A stretch of DNA of 64,000 nt from Suttonella sp. R2A3 (lineage in GTDB: Bacteria; Pseudomonadota; Gammaproteobacteria; Cardiobacteriales; Cardiobacteriaceae). Positions 1 through 7,514 of this stretch are shown piece after piece. The position numbers and the translations under genes were made by a program. The stretch covers positions 551,501-615,500 of the forward strand of contig NZ_CP090975.1 in assembly GCF_021513215.1 (NCBI RefSeq), read 5' to 3'. The notes beneath the pieces are model-generated. The model ran no database searches. It saw only the letters and a list, made by a program, of their open reading frames with translations, and was not told the origin of the DNA. The first letter of the stretch is position 1; every line of letters starts with the position of its first letter.

Positions 1-152
1 CAACCTTGCGTGGTGCATCCCGGCGTGGCGTCTTTAGGATAAAAATACAGCACTGTCCACTGCCCGGATAAATCAGCCACGCTAAAGCTGCTTTCACCGG
101 TACATGACCACTGTTTCCCTGCTAAAGCTTCGAGATTAACGTGTTCTGCCAT
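1..152 (-). CDS. bcp: peroxiredoxin, Bcp/PrxQ type (5' part only)
   Basis: Thiol peroxidase that reduces hydrogen and organic peroxides in the cytoplasm, regenerated by thioredoxin. Only the first 50 codons are in the window; the rest lies beyond the left edge. The visible part has the Bcp-type beta strand VLYFYPKDATPGCT, whose Cys46 is the expected peroxidatic cysteine, followed by TTQ. The start is the ATG after a short leader containing GAGGAAC. The resolving cysteine cannot be seen. It is leftward like azlD-azlC, but the gap before it makes a separate promoter possible. Confidence 0.85.
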   Translation of the reverse strand, partial: MAEHVNLEALAGKQWSCTGESSFSVADLSGQWTVLYFYPKDATPGCTTQG

Positions 153-198
153 AACTGAGTTCCTCAACGTTTTTTGCCATTGTGCCTTAAAGCGTTAG

Positions 199-531
199 TT
201 AAGCCAATACGCTTTGTCCGGCCACATACACGGCCAAACCAACTCCAATACTAAGCAACGGTTGTCGCGTGCGGTGTTCAACCAACACCACCAATAATAG
301 TGCCAGCGCGCTGATCGAACCTTGCGCTGGCTGCGACCATTTAAGCGATAGCGCCGCATAGAGCGCTAAAATCACCATCATCCCCGGCGGCATGACTTGT
401 CCGAGAAAGCGAAAGATACCGTCGTAGCGTTTAGCCACACGCATCAAGGCAAAGGGAAAGGCGCGCAAAACAAAGGTGAGCGATGCTGAGATAACAATAC
501 CGGCGAGTAAATACAGCGAAGATTCAGACAT
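199..531 (-). CDS. azlD: AzlD-family branched-chain amino acid exporter subunit
   Basis: Small inner-membrane protein of 110 residues with about four hydrophobic segments, the usual size for AzlD. In known systems AzlD pairs with AzlC to form an exporter of branched-chain amino acids or their analogues. It contains the family-like stretch FVLRAFPFALM near residue 20. The start overlaps the end of azlC by 8 bases and is preceded by GAGGG, so the two are translationally coupled. Substrate specificity cannot be read from the sequence. Confidence 0.85.
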   Translation of the reverse strand: MSESSLYLLAGIVISASLTFVLRAFPFALMRVAKRYDGIFRFLGQVMPPGMMVILALYAALSLKWSQPAQGSISALALLLVVLVEHRTRQPLLSIGVGLAVYVAGQSVLA

Positions 532-1195
532 AACGCGCCCTCGGATGCCAGATCAGCAACACAAGAAAACCCACGATCGCCATACTCAACATTTGATCGT
601 CAAATAAGGCAAAGGCGAAAATCATCGCCACTAACCCCATCAACATCGCCAAGCGTCGATTGTGGTGATAGAAATGCGCCTGCGCCAGTACGACAAACAG
701 CGCGGACAAGGCAAAATCAAAGCCAATGACTGACGGCGGAATGAGCATCCCCAGCCCTAAGCCTAAAGCACTGCCGAGCACCCAATAAGACTGACACAAC
801 AGCTGAATGCGCAACAACAATGCCCCATCAGCGTCCTCACCCTGCTGCGCAACCAGAGAATACGCTTCATCGGTAAGCGAAAACATCGCGTAATATCGTG
901 CCCAACGATAAGACAATAATGCCGCAACCGGATACGACAGGCCATAAAATACATGGCGCACATTCACCGCCAAAGTCACTAAAGCAATCTGCGCCAAGTC
1001 TGCACCAGCTGCAAAGAGACCAACCAATAAAAACTGCATCGCCCCGGCATAGAGCAACACACTGGCAAGCAGCCCATACGCCCAGGGTAAATCTGCCTTA
1101 ACCCATAATACGGCGTAGGCCATACCAAGCGGCAAATACCCCATCATCACCGGCAGCGACAACACCAAGGCCTGCCGCCAAAGATTGTGTTTCAT
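524..1195 (-). CDS. azlC: AzlC-family branched-chain amino acid exporter, large subunit
   Basis: Polytopic inner-membrane protein of 223 residues. The N-terminal segment LPVMMGYLPLGMAYAVL and the segment VNVRHVFYGLSYP around residue 80 are typical of AzlC. With the overlapping azlD it should form a two-component exporter of branched-chain amino acids. AAAAG lies just before the ATG. The 157-base gap to the divergent amino-acid ABC operon must carry both promoters. The family is well characterised only in a few species, so the exact substrate is inferred. Confidence 0.88.
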   Translation of the reverse strand: MKHNLWRQALVLSLPVMMGYLPLGMAYAVLWVKADLPWAYGLLASVLLYAGAMQFLLVGLFAAGADLAQIALVTLAVNVRHVFYGLSYPVAALLSYRWARYYAMFSLTDEAYSLVAQQGEDADGALLLRIQLLCQSYWVLGSALGLGLGMLIPPSVIGFDFALSALFVVLAQAHFYHHNRRLAMLMGLVAMIFAFALFDDQMLSMAIVGFLVLLIWHPRARYV

Positions 1196-1352
1196 CTTTT
1201 CAGCCTAAAAAACAGGCAGTATAGCCAAAAGGCTCGTCAAGACACAGCCCACCATTGCTTAACGTTCATCAATAGTCTATTTATTGGTAATAATTTGCCG
1301 CAAAGCGCATGAGCATGCTTTAATAGAAACTTGCTTAACACGATATTAATCC

Positions 1353-2519
1353 ATGCAGCATACTCGCCTACCATTGCGCGCCCACCTTTTCCAACTTGCT
1401 TTAGCAGCAATGGTGATTGTTTTTGTCGTGTGGATCGGTAGTAATGTGCAGGGCAATTTAAGCCGTATCGGGCAACACATCAGCTTTGATTTCCTCTCAG
1501 ATCCAGCGAACTTTCCGGTCAGCCAATCACTCATTCGCTATGACAGCAGCGACTCTTATCTACGCGTATTTTGGGTGGGTCTACTTAACACCTTACTCAT
1601 CTCCGCCTTATCGGTCATCACCGCCACGTTGATTGGCGTTGTGATTGGCATCATTCGTATCTCACCTAACTGGTTACTGCGCAAACTCGCCGCAGTCTTT
1701 GTTGAGGTTTTTCGCAACGTCCCTTTATTGCTACAGCTGTTTTTTTGGTATTTCGCCGTCCTCGCGGTCCTACCTTCACCACGCACGAGCGATTGGGTGT
1801 TAGGTTGTGATGCCGAAAACAGCTGTCTCGCCGCATTAACCAATCGAGGACTTGATCTCGCCAAACCACTATGGACGCAAACCACATTAATTGCCGTGCT
1901 TCTCGCGCTGGTCAGTGTCGGCGTGATGGTCATTTTATGGTGGCTAGCGAAACGCCACCAACAGCAAAGCGGCAAACGCTGGCGCCTATGGCCATGGTTT
2001 ATCGTCCTGCTCGCCATTGCACCGCTATTTTGGTTTAGTCAAATGGGCGCTGATGATTACAGCCTGCCCCAGCTCAAGGGTTTTAACTATCGTGGTGGAT
2101 TAACGATTCTGCCAGAGCTTGCTGCGCTCTGGTTAGCGCTCACTTTATACAGCGCCGCCTATGTCGCCGAATACGTGCGTGCTGGCATTCAAGCAGTGAG
2201 CAAGGGTCAATACGAAGCCGCTGCCGCGATTGGTCTGGGTAGTGGCTTAAGTATGCGTTTGGTGATTTTGCCCCAGGCGCTACGTGTGATCATTCCGCCA
2301 CTAACCAATCAATACCTCAATATTGTCAAAAATTCTTCACTCGCAACCGCGATCGCCTATCCCGATTTAGTGTCGGTATTTACTGGCACCGCGCTTAACC
2401 AAACCGGTCGCTCGATTGAGATTATTGTCATGACGATGGCGGTCTATCTCACCATCAGCCTGATCATTGCCCTGTTGATGAATACCTATAATCGCCGTAA
2501 ACAGTTGGTCAGCCGATGA
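1353..2519 (+). CDS. aapQ: polar/general L-amino acid ABC transporter permease, AapQ type
   Basis: Inner-membrane permease of 388 residues of the HisM/AapQ group, longer than simple GlnP-type permeases because of a large insert between the first helices (about residues 130-250), which is normal for AapQ. The C-terminal half has the EAA loop (EAAAAIGLG followed by LPQALR) that contacts the ATPase. It overlaps the next permease by 4 bases (ATGA). The family imports a broad range of L-amino acids. No periplasmic binding protein gene (aapJ) is present upstream, where one is normally expected. Confidence 0.9.
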   Translation: MQHTRLPLRAHLFQLALAAMVIVFVVWIGSNVQGNLSRIGQHISFDFLSDPANFPVSQSLIRYDSSDSYLRVFWVGLLNTLLISALSVITATLIGVVIGIIRISPNWLLRKLAAVFVEVFRNVPLLLQLFFWYFAVLAVLPSPRTSDWVLGCDAENSCLAALTNRGLDLAKPLWTQTTLIAVLLALVSVGVMVILWWLAKRHQQQSGKRWRLWPWFIVLLAIAPLFWFSQMGADDYSLPQLKGFNYRGGLTILPELAALWLALTLYSAAYVAEYVRAGIQAVSKGQYEAAAAIGLGSGLSMRLVILPQALRVIIPPLTNQYLNIVKNSSLATAIAYPDLVSVFTGTALNQTGRSIEIIVMTMAVYLTISLIIALLMNTYNRRKQLVSR

Positions 2520-3622
2520 ACGAAGAGCACGTTGAGTATTTACCCAACCGCAAACCGCCAGCCATTGACCGCGGAATCATCGCCTGGTTGCGCCATAACC
2601 TATTCTCATCGTGGCTCAACACAGCCCTAACCCTGATTAGCCTCTACGCACTGTATCGCATCATGCCGCCATTGCTTGATTGGGTCTTATTTAGCGCCAA
2701 TTTCCGCGGAGAAAGCCGCGAGGCTTGCGATAGCGGCGGCGCGTGTTGGGTCTTTATTGCCAATCGCTGGCAGCAGCTGATGTATGGCTTTTATCCAACA
2801 GATGCGCGTTGGCGAGTCAATGTGGTCTTTTTAGTGCTCTTACCGCTGGCTGTACTGGCGATTGTGCTGAGCAAGGGTAATAAACGCTTTTATGCAATCG
2901 TTGCGACGATGGTTTTGATGCCGATTGTTTCTTGGACGCTGCTCAAAGGCGGCACACTGGGCTTAAAAACCGTACCCACCTCGCTTTGGGGCGGCATGAT
3001 GCTTACCTTAGTCGTCTCTTCAGCCGGGATTTTATTTTCCCTGCCGCTGGGGATTTTATTGGCGCTCGGCCGTCGTTCAAGGCTGCCAGTGATTCATTGG
3101 CTATGCACCGCGTTTATCGAACTCTGGCGAGGCGTGCCGCTGATTACGGTATTGTTTATGGCCTCGAGCATGTTGCCGCTGTTTTTGCCCGGCGGTTTAT
3201 ACGTTGATAATCTGGTGCGTGCGCTGATTGGCGTGGCGCTTTTTGCTTCAGCGTATATGGCGGAGGTGGTGCGCGGCGGTCTGGCGGCGATCGATCGTGG
3301 TCAGTACGAAGCGTCAGATAGTATTGGTCTCAGTTATGTGGCGAAAATGCGTTTAATCATCTTGCCGCAGGCGCTACGCACTGTCATCCCCGGCATCACC
3401 AACACCTACGTTGGCCTGCTCAAAGACACCACCTTAGTGTCGATTATTGGCTTGTATGATTTTCTTGGTATTGTCCATTCTGCCTCACAAGATCCAGAGT
3501 GGTTAGGCTATGGCATTGAAGGCTACGCCTTTACCGCACTGGTTTATTTCCTGATTTGTTATGGCATGAGCCAAACCAGCTACACCCTCGAACGCTATTT
3601 TTCACCGGAGCGCCGCAAGTGA
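2516..3622 (+). CDS. aapM: polar/general L-amino acid ABC transporter permease, AapM type
   Basis: Second permease of the heterodimeric channel, 368 residues. Hydrophobic segments occur near residues 35-55 and 100-150, and the transport domain fills the C-terminal 220 residues. The EAA motif is visible as [10 protein letters not shown] followed by LPQALR. The N-terminal insert matches AapM rather than shorter permeases. It is coupled to aapQ by a 4-base overlap and to the ATPase gene, whose GTG start overlaps its stop. Role as partner of AapQ is established for the family. Confidence 0.9.
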   Translation: MNEEHVEYLPNRKPPAIDRGIIAWLRHNLFSSWLNTALTLISLYALYRIMPPLLDWVLFSANFRGESREACDSGGACWVFIANRWQQLMYGFYPTDARWRVNVVFLVLLPLAVLAIVLSKGNKRFYAIVATMVLMPIVSWTLLKGGTLGLKTVPTSLWGGMMLTLVVSSAGILFSLPLGILLALGRRSRLPVIHWLCTAFIELWRGVPLITVLFMASSMLPLFLPGGLYVDNLVRALIGVALFASAYMAEVVRGGLAAIDRGQYEASDSIGLSYVAKMRLIILPQALRTVIPGITNTYVGLLKDTTLVSIIGLYDFLGIVHSASQDPEWLGYGIEGYAFTALVYFLICYGMSQTSYTLERYFSPERRK

Positions 3623-4365
3623 ACGACCCTATTATTCACATCGAACACCTCAATAAATGGTACGGCAACTTTCACGCTTTAAAAGACATCAACCTGAGCG
3701 TTGAAAAAGGTGAACGCCTGGTGATTTGTGGACCTTCTGGTTCGGGAAAATCGACGCTGATTCGCTGTATTAACTTACTCGAAGACTATCAAGAAGGCCG
3801 CATTCATGTGGCTGGTGAGTTGCTCAATAAATCAGCCAAACAAACGCGCAACTTACGCCGTAAAGTTGGTATGGTGTTCCAGCAATTTAATCTGTTTCCA
3901 CACCTCAGCATCCTCGATAACCTCACCCTTGGCCCGATTTGGGTCAATAAACAACCTAAACGCGAGGCAGAGGCTAAAGCACGGCAAATTCTCGAACGCG
4001 TTGGTATTGGTGAACAGGCAGAAAAATACCCCGGACAACTTTCCGGCGGCCAGCAGCAACGGGTGGCGATTGCGCGTGCGCTGTGTATGGACTGCGATGT
4101 GTTGCTCTTTGATGAGCCTACCTCAGCGCTTGATCCAGAAATGATCAAAGAGGTGCTTGATGTGATGATTGAACTCGCCGAAGACAGCGACATCACCATG
4201 CTGTGTGTGACCCATGAAATGGGCTTTGCCCGCCAGGTAGCCGATCGGGTGATTTTTATGGATAAAGGCGAGATTATGGAAACCGCTCCACCAGAGCAGT
4301 TTTTCACCAATCCAGAGCACCCTCGCGCGCAAGCATTTTTAAGCCAGTTGATTCACCACGGCTAG
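3619..4365 (+). CDS. aapP: amino acid ABC transporter ATP-binding protein, AapP/GlnQ type
   Basis: Cytoplasmic ATPase of 248 residues driving the AapQM channel. Walker [10 protein letters not shown] is at about residues 38-46, signature LSGGQQQR at 141-148, Walker B VLLFDEP at 161-167, with the switch histidine in VTHEM. I chose the GTG that overlaps the aapM stop (GTGA): it starts the protein just before the conserved beta strand [12 protein letters not shown], whereas the longer reading adds 21 residues encoded by the end of aapM. Last gene of the transporter operon. Confidence 0.92.
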   Translation: MNDPIIHIEHLNKWYGNFHALKDINLSVEKGERLVICGPSGSGKSTLIRCINLLEDYQEGRIHVAGELLNKSAKQTRNLRRKVGMVFQQFNLFPHLSILDNLTLGPIWVNKQPKREAEAKARQILERVGIGEQAEKYPGQLSGGQQQRVAIARALCMDCDVLLFDEPTSALDPEMIKEVLDVMIELAEDSDITMLCVTHEMGFARQVADRVIFMDKGEIMETAPPEQFFTNPEHPRAQAFLSQLIHHG

Positions 4366-4413
4366 GCGCGCTACCCTAAGCGTTGAACCTTGCACCATCA
4401 AAAGGAGTTAACC

Positions 4414-4908
4414 ATGAGTCAGTTTATTCTCACCAGCCCGACCATCAAAGACGGCGATACGCTCCCGAATACCCATGTTTTTAACGATTGGGGCTATAGC
4501 GGCGATAATCAATCGCCAGAGCTTCATTGGCAAGGCGCACCGGAAGGTACAAAAAGTTTCGCTATTTCCTGCTATGATCCCGACGCACCGACCGGTTCAG
4601 GTTTTTGGCACTGGTATGTGATTAACCTACCTGCTGATTGCACCCATCTTAAAGCAGGCGCGGGTAACCCAGCGTCCCCGCAGCTACCAAGCGGTGCGCG
4701 GCAAATGAACAACGACATTGCGCAAAAAGCTTTTGTTGGCGCGTTTCCGCCACAAGGTGATAAGCCACACCGCTATATTTTTACCGTCTATGCGCTTGGT
4801 GTCGATCGACTCGAATTGCCAGAGAACGCAACGACCGCGTTTGCTGGATTTAATGTGCTCGGTAACACCCTCGCGCAGGCAAGCTTTACCGCTTACTACG
4901 GCCGTTAA
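4414..4908 (+). CDS. YbhB/YbcL-family PEBP-like (Raf kinase inhibitor-like) protein
   Basis: Predicted cytoplasmic protein of 164 residues with the phosphatidylethanolamine-binding-protein fold. The family's ligand-pocket motifs are visible: CYDPDAPTGSGFWHWYVINLP around residues 50-70 and the later PHRYIFTVYAL. The start is the ATG preceded by AAGGAGTT; an upstream TTG in frame adds eight residues without a better ribosome site. Biochemical function in bacteria is not settled. It follows aapP closely but has its own ribosome site and may simply be read through. Confidence 0.85.
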   Translation: MSQFILTSPTIKDGDTLPNTHVFNDWGYSGDNQSPELHWQGAPEGTKSFAISCYDPDAPTGSGFWHWYVINLPADCTHLKAGAGNPASPQLPSGARQMNNDIAQKAFVGAFPPQGDKPHRYIFTVYALGVDRLELPENATTAFAGFNVLGNTLAQASFTAYYGR

Positions 4909-4937
4909 TTAATCGGTAAAACTCAGGGTGATGCTGC

Positions 4938-5216
4938 TTAGCGATTGGCGCGTTGGCGACGCATTTCTTTAGGATCAGCGATTAAGGGTCGATAAATCTC
5001 GACCCGATCACCATCGCGCAGCACCGTATCGGGCTCACACGGCTGGCTGAAAATCCCGTATTCTGCATCGGTCAAATCTAACCCCGGGAAAAAACGCACA
5101 ATCCCTGAGCGCGACGCTGCCTGCTCCGCGGTGATCCCTTCATTGGCTATTATACGGATGATTTTTTGTCGCTTCGGTTCAGCATAAGCCACTTCCACTT
5201 GTAGCGTATCAGCCAT
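4938..5216 (-). CDS. ratB: RatB/RnfH ubiquitin-like protein
   Basis: Protein of 92 residues of the UPF0125 (RnfH/RatB) family, a ubiquitin/ThiS-like beta-grasp fold. The N-terminal strand LQVEVAYAEPKRQ and the segment LRDGDRVEIYRPL near residue 70 followed by DPKEMRRQRA are family hallmarks. It overlaps ratA by 8 bases, the arrangement seen in Escherichia coli, where the pair was named for a toxin-antitoxin-like role that remains debated. The very basic C terminus is typical. Confidence 0.9.
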   Translation of the reverse strand: MADTLQVEVAYAEPKRQKIIRIIANEGITAEQAASRSGIVRFFPGLDLTDAEYGIFSQPCEPDTVLRDGDRVEIYRPLIADPKEMRRQRANR

Positions 5217-5637
5217 AAATCACCTTGGCGCGCTTGGCAAAACACTCAACCATAGTGTTCGCCATATATTCCATCAACCCACCTAAAATCGGTGCTAACA
5301 GAAAAGGAACTTCAAATTCCATACGGTAATCCACCACACAGCCGCCATCACCACTCGGGGTAAAATTCCAGCGACCATTGAGCTTTTTAAAAGGCCCTTC
5401 GACCAGCTCAATGCTCATCCAGTCTGGATAGTGATAGCGGTTACGGGTAGTAAATGTTTTACTAAAGCCCCCTTTTTGCGCAGTGAGGGTACCGATAATT
5501 TCTTCATCATCGTATTTTTCAAGCTTCGCTGCGCTGCACCAAGGTAGAAATTCTGGGTATTTATCGACATCAGCGATTAAGTCAAACATTTGCGCTGCCG
5601 TATGTGGTAATTTTTTCGACTTGCGGATTTGTGGCAC
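5209..5637 (-). CDS. ratA: RatA, START-like coenzyme Q-binding/ribosome-association protein
   Basis: Single START/polyketide-cyclase-like domain of 142 residues. In E. coli the RatA/PasT protein has been reported both to bind 50S subunits and block 70S formation and to support respiration and persistence; the fold resembles the Coq10 ubiquinone-binding proteins. Conserved PEFLPWCSAA and VDYRMEFEVPFLL are visible. I chose the GTG start: it is preceded by AAAGGA and gives the expected VPQIRKSKKL N terminus, while the longer reading runs across the smpB promoter. Divergent from smpB as in enterobacteria. Confidence 0.9.
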   Translation of the reverse strand: MPQIRKSKKLPHTAAQMFDLIADVDKYPEFLPWCSAAKLEKYDDEEIIGTLTAQKGGFSKTFTTRNRYHYPDWMSIELVEGPFKKLNGRWNFTPSGDGGCVVDYRMEFEVPFLLAPILGGLMEYMANTMVECFAKRAKVIYG

Positions 5638-5703
5638 AATAGCGTCCTTTACTGACAGTGTCTTAACCAGGACATTGTAAAACCACAACCCAGACGACAC
5701 AAC

Positions 5704-6180
5704 ATGAGTAAGAAAAAGCCAACGCACGACAACAACATTGTGACCAATAAAAAAGCGTTTCACGATTATTTTCTCGAGGAACACTTTGAGGCAGGTATTG
5801 CCTTAGAAGGCTGGGAAGTCAAAGCGTTACGTGCTGGGCGCATTCAGATCAAAGAAAGTCATATTTTAGTGAAAAATAGCGAAGTCTTTTTATTCGGCGC
5901 CTACATCAATCCGCTACCGGCAGCGTCTACGCATGTGCTCGCAGATCCTTCACGCACACGCAAACTGCTGTTGCATCGTCATGAAATCAGTAAGCTGATT
6001 GGTGCGGTGGAGCGCGAAGGCTATACGCTGGCGCCAGTAAATCTGTATTGGAAAAATGGCTATGTTAAGGTCAACATCGCCATTGCTAAAGGTAAAAAAT
6101 CGTTTGATAAACGTGCGGTCAAAAAAGACCGCGACTGGCAGCGGCAAAAAGCCCGAGTGATGAAAGCGAATAATCAATAA
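5704..6180 (+). CDS. smpB: SsrA-binding protein SmpB
   Basis: Partner of tmRNA in trans-translation, which rescues stalled ribosomes and tags the incomplete peptides. It is 158 residues, the usual length. Conserved blocks [31 protein letters not shown] and the basic C-terminal tail ([16 protein letters not shown]) that sits in the decoding centre are all present. Starts divergently from ratA with about 66 bases between the starts. The tmRNA gene itself is not in the window. Confidence 0.97.
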   Translation: MSKKKPTHDNNIVTNKKAFHDYFLEEHFEAGIALEGWEVKALRAGRIQIKESHILVKNSEVFLFGAYINPLPAASTHVLADPSRTRKLLLHRHEISKLIGAVEREGYTLAPVNLYWKNGYVKVNIAIAKGKKSFDKRAVKKDRDWQRQKARVMKANNQ

Positions 6181-6227
6181 TAATCGTTCATCACACCCTA
6201 ACCACTAATCGCTATATAGGAGGCACG

Positions 6228-6938
6228 ATGAGTCATGAAATCATCCAGCTGATGGTCGAAGACCATGATAACTTTATTCATATCATCGCGGATCGAAACA
6301 GCGGTGAAGCAGCAGTTGTTGATCCGGCGTGGGATGCTGAAGGGATTGCCGAAGTACTCGGTGATGAAGGGCTTTCCTTAACCGCAATTTTAATCACCCA
6401 TTCCCACCACGACCATGTGAATGCTGTTCATGAACTGCGCGCTGGTAATGATCAAGTAGCCGTCTTTATCAGCGAATTGGAATATCCTGCTTGGCCAGAC
6501 TGTCCTGAAGACGCCATCTTGGTTAGCGATGGTGATGAAATTACCTTTGCTGGCACAACCATTGGTGTCATCAGCACCCCAGGACACACCGTTGGTGGAT
6601 GCTGTTACCATATCGGTAATGATTTGATTACCGGCGATACCCTATTTATCTATGGCGCAGGCCGCGCAGATCTTAAAGGCAGCGATCCACATAAGCTATT
6701 TAATAGCTTGCAAAAGCTTAAAAAGCTGCCTGAAGAAACGCGCATTTGGGTCGGACACGACTACGGCAGCACCCAAACGGCCACCTTAGGCGAGCAATTT
6801 GCGCATAATCCGTTTATGATGATCGAGAACGAAGCGGATTTTGTGCGTTATCGTCTAGAGCTAGCCGCCAAAACGCGCAGCCAACCGTATCAACCCATAG
6901 AAAAAGAAGCGCTCGACGCTGTTTTGGAGGACGCATGA
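6228..6938 (+). CDS. metallo-beta-lactamase-fold hydrolase, ETHE1/glyoxalase II-like
   Basis: Soluble protein of 236 residues. Metal ligands are visible in THSHHDHV (about residues 59-66), STPGHTVGG (about 120) and GDTLFIYGAGRADL, with a final GHDYGSTQTATLGEQ resembling the GHDY segment of persulfide dioxygenases (ETHE1). Those act on glutathione persulfide, while glyoxalase II cleaves S-lactoylglutathione; the sequence does not decide between them. It has a ribosome site AGGAGG 7 bases before ATG. Its stop overlaps the following GNAT gene by 4 bases. Confidence 0.85.
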   Translation: MSHEIIQLMVEDHDNFIHIIADRNSGEAAVVDPAWDAEGIAEVLGDEGLSLTAILITHSHHDHVNAVHELRAGNDQVAVFISELEYPAWPDCPEDAILVSDGDEITFAGTTIGVISTPGHTVGGCCYHIGNDLITGDTLFIYGAGRADLKGSDPHKLFNSLQKLKKLPEETRIWVGHDYGSTQTATLGEQFAHNPFMMIENEADFVRYRLELAAKTRSQPYQPIEKEALDAVLEDA

Positions 6939-7210
6939 GTATCCATAAACAAGACAACGCCTTTGTCTACCAAAATGACGGTGGAGAAAACTTGGCCAAG
7001 ATCACCTTCCGCCCGCAAGGCGATGGTGTGATTGTTGCCGATCATACCTTTGTTGATCCCAGCTTACGTGGCCAAGGCGTGGCAGGACAATTGCTTGACG
7101 CACTCGCTGACTATGCGCGCGAAGAGAATCTAAAAATACAGGCTCAATGCAGCTATGTGGTAAGCGCTTTTCAGCGTTACGACCGCTATGATGACGTCAA
7201 ACATGGATAA
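6935..7210 (+). CDS. small GNAT-like N-acetyltransferase (YjdJ type)
   Basis: Short 91-residue GNAT domain of the minimal class. It carries the acetyl-CoA loop as VDPSLRGQGVAGQLLDAL (about residues 42-59), corresponding to RGxGxA/G, and ends with AQCSYVVSAFQRY. Members of this minimal family are usually annotated as acetyltransferases of unknown substrate. It is translationally coupled to the upstream hydrolase by an ATGA overlap, suggesting the two act in one detoxification or sulfur-related step, which is inference only. Confidence 0.8.
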   Translation: MSIHKQDNAFVYQNDGGENLAKITFRPQGDGVIVADHTFVDPSLRGQGVAGQLLDALADYAREENLKIQAQCSYVVSAFQRYDRYDDVKHG

Positions 7211-7514
7211 ACGTTGGGCCTGGTGGCTGTATTATATTGGCGCTGCACTGTGGAGTGCTTTATGTTTATACGGGCTTTTTGATATTGCGCTCAACGCTGA
7301 AGCCGCACAACGTTTTGCGCTTGAACGTGAGCAGCTGATTGCCGGATTTGCTTTAGTCGGCCTGCTTTCGTGGCTGCCGCTGCTTATCTACTACTTACGG
7401 CAAAAAAGCCCCAGACAATTAACCGTCCAACAAACCTTCGACCGCATGAATAAAGAGTTTCATAGCTGGATTGAAGAGGAAGAACGCAATCATCGCCACA
7501 ACAAGCGCGATTAG
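7203..7514 (+). CDS. small two-helix membrane protein of unknown function
   Basis: Predicted 103-residue inner-membrane protein with two hydrophobic helices (about residues 6-26 and 43-63) and a charged C-terminal tail rich in Glu, Arg and His (WIEEEERNHRHNKRD). I do not recognise the family. It overlaps the end of the GNAT gene by 8 bases if the ATG before GATAAACGTTGG is used; another ATG 15 bases earlier is possible, and neither has a strong ribosome site. It ends overlapping the convergent FUSC gene by 4 bases. Confidence 0.6.
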   Translation: MDKRWAWWLYYIGAALWSALCLYGLFDIALNAEAAQRFALEREQLIAGFALVGLLSWLPLLIYYLRQKSPRQLTVQQTFDRMNKEFHSWIEEEERNHRHNKRD

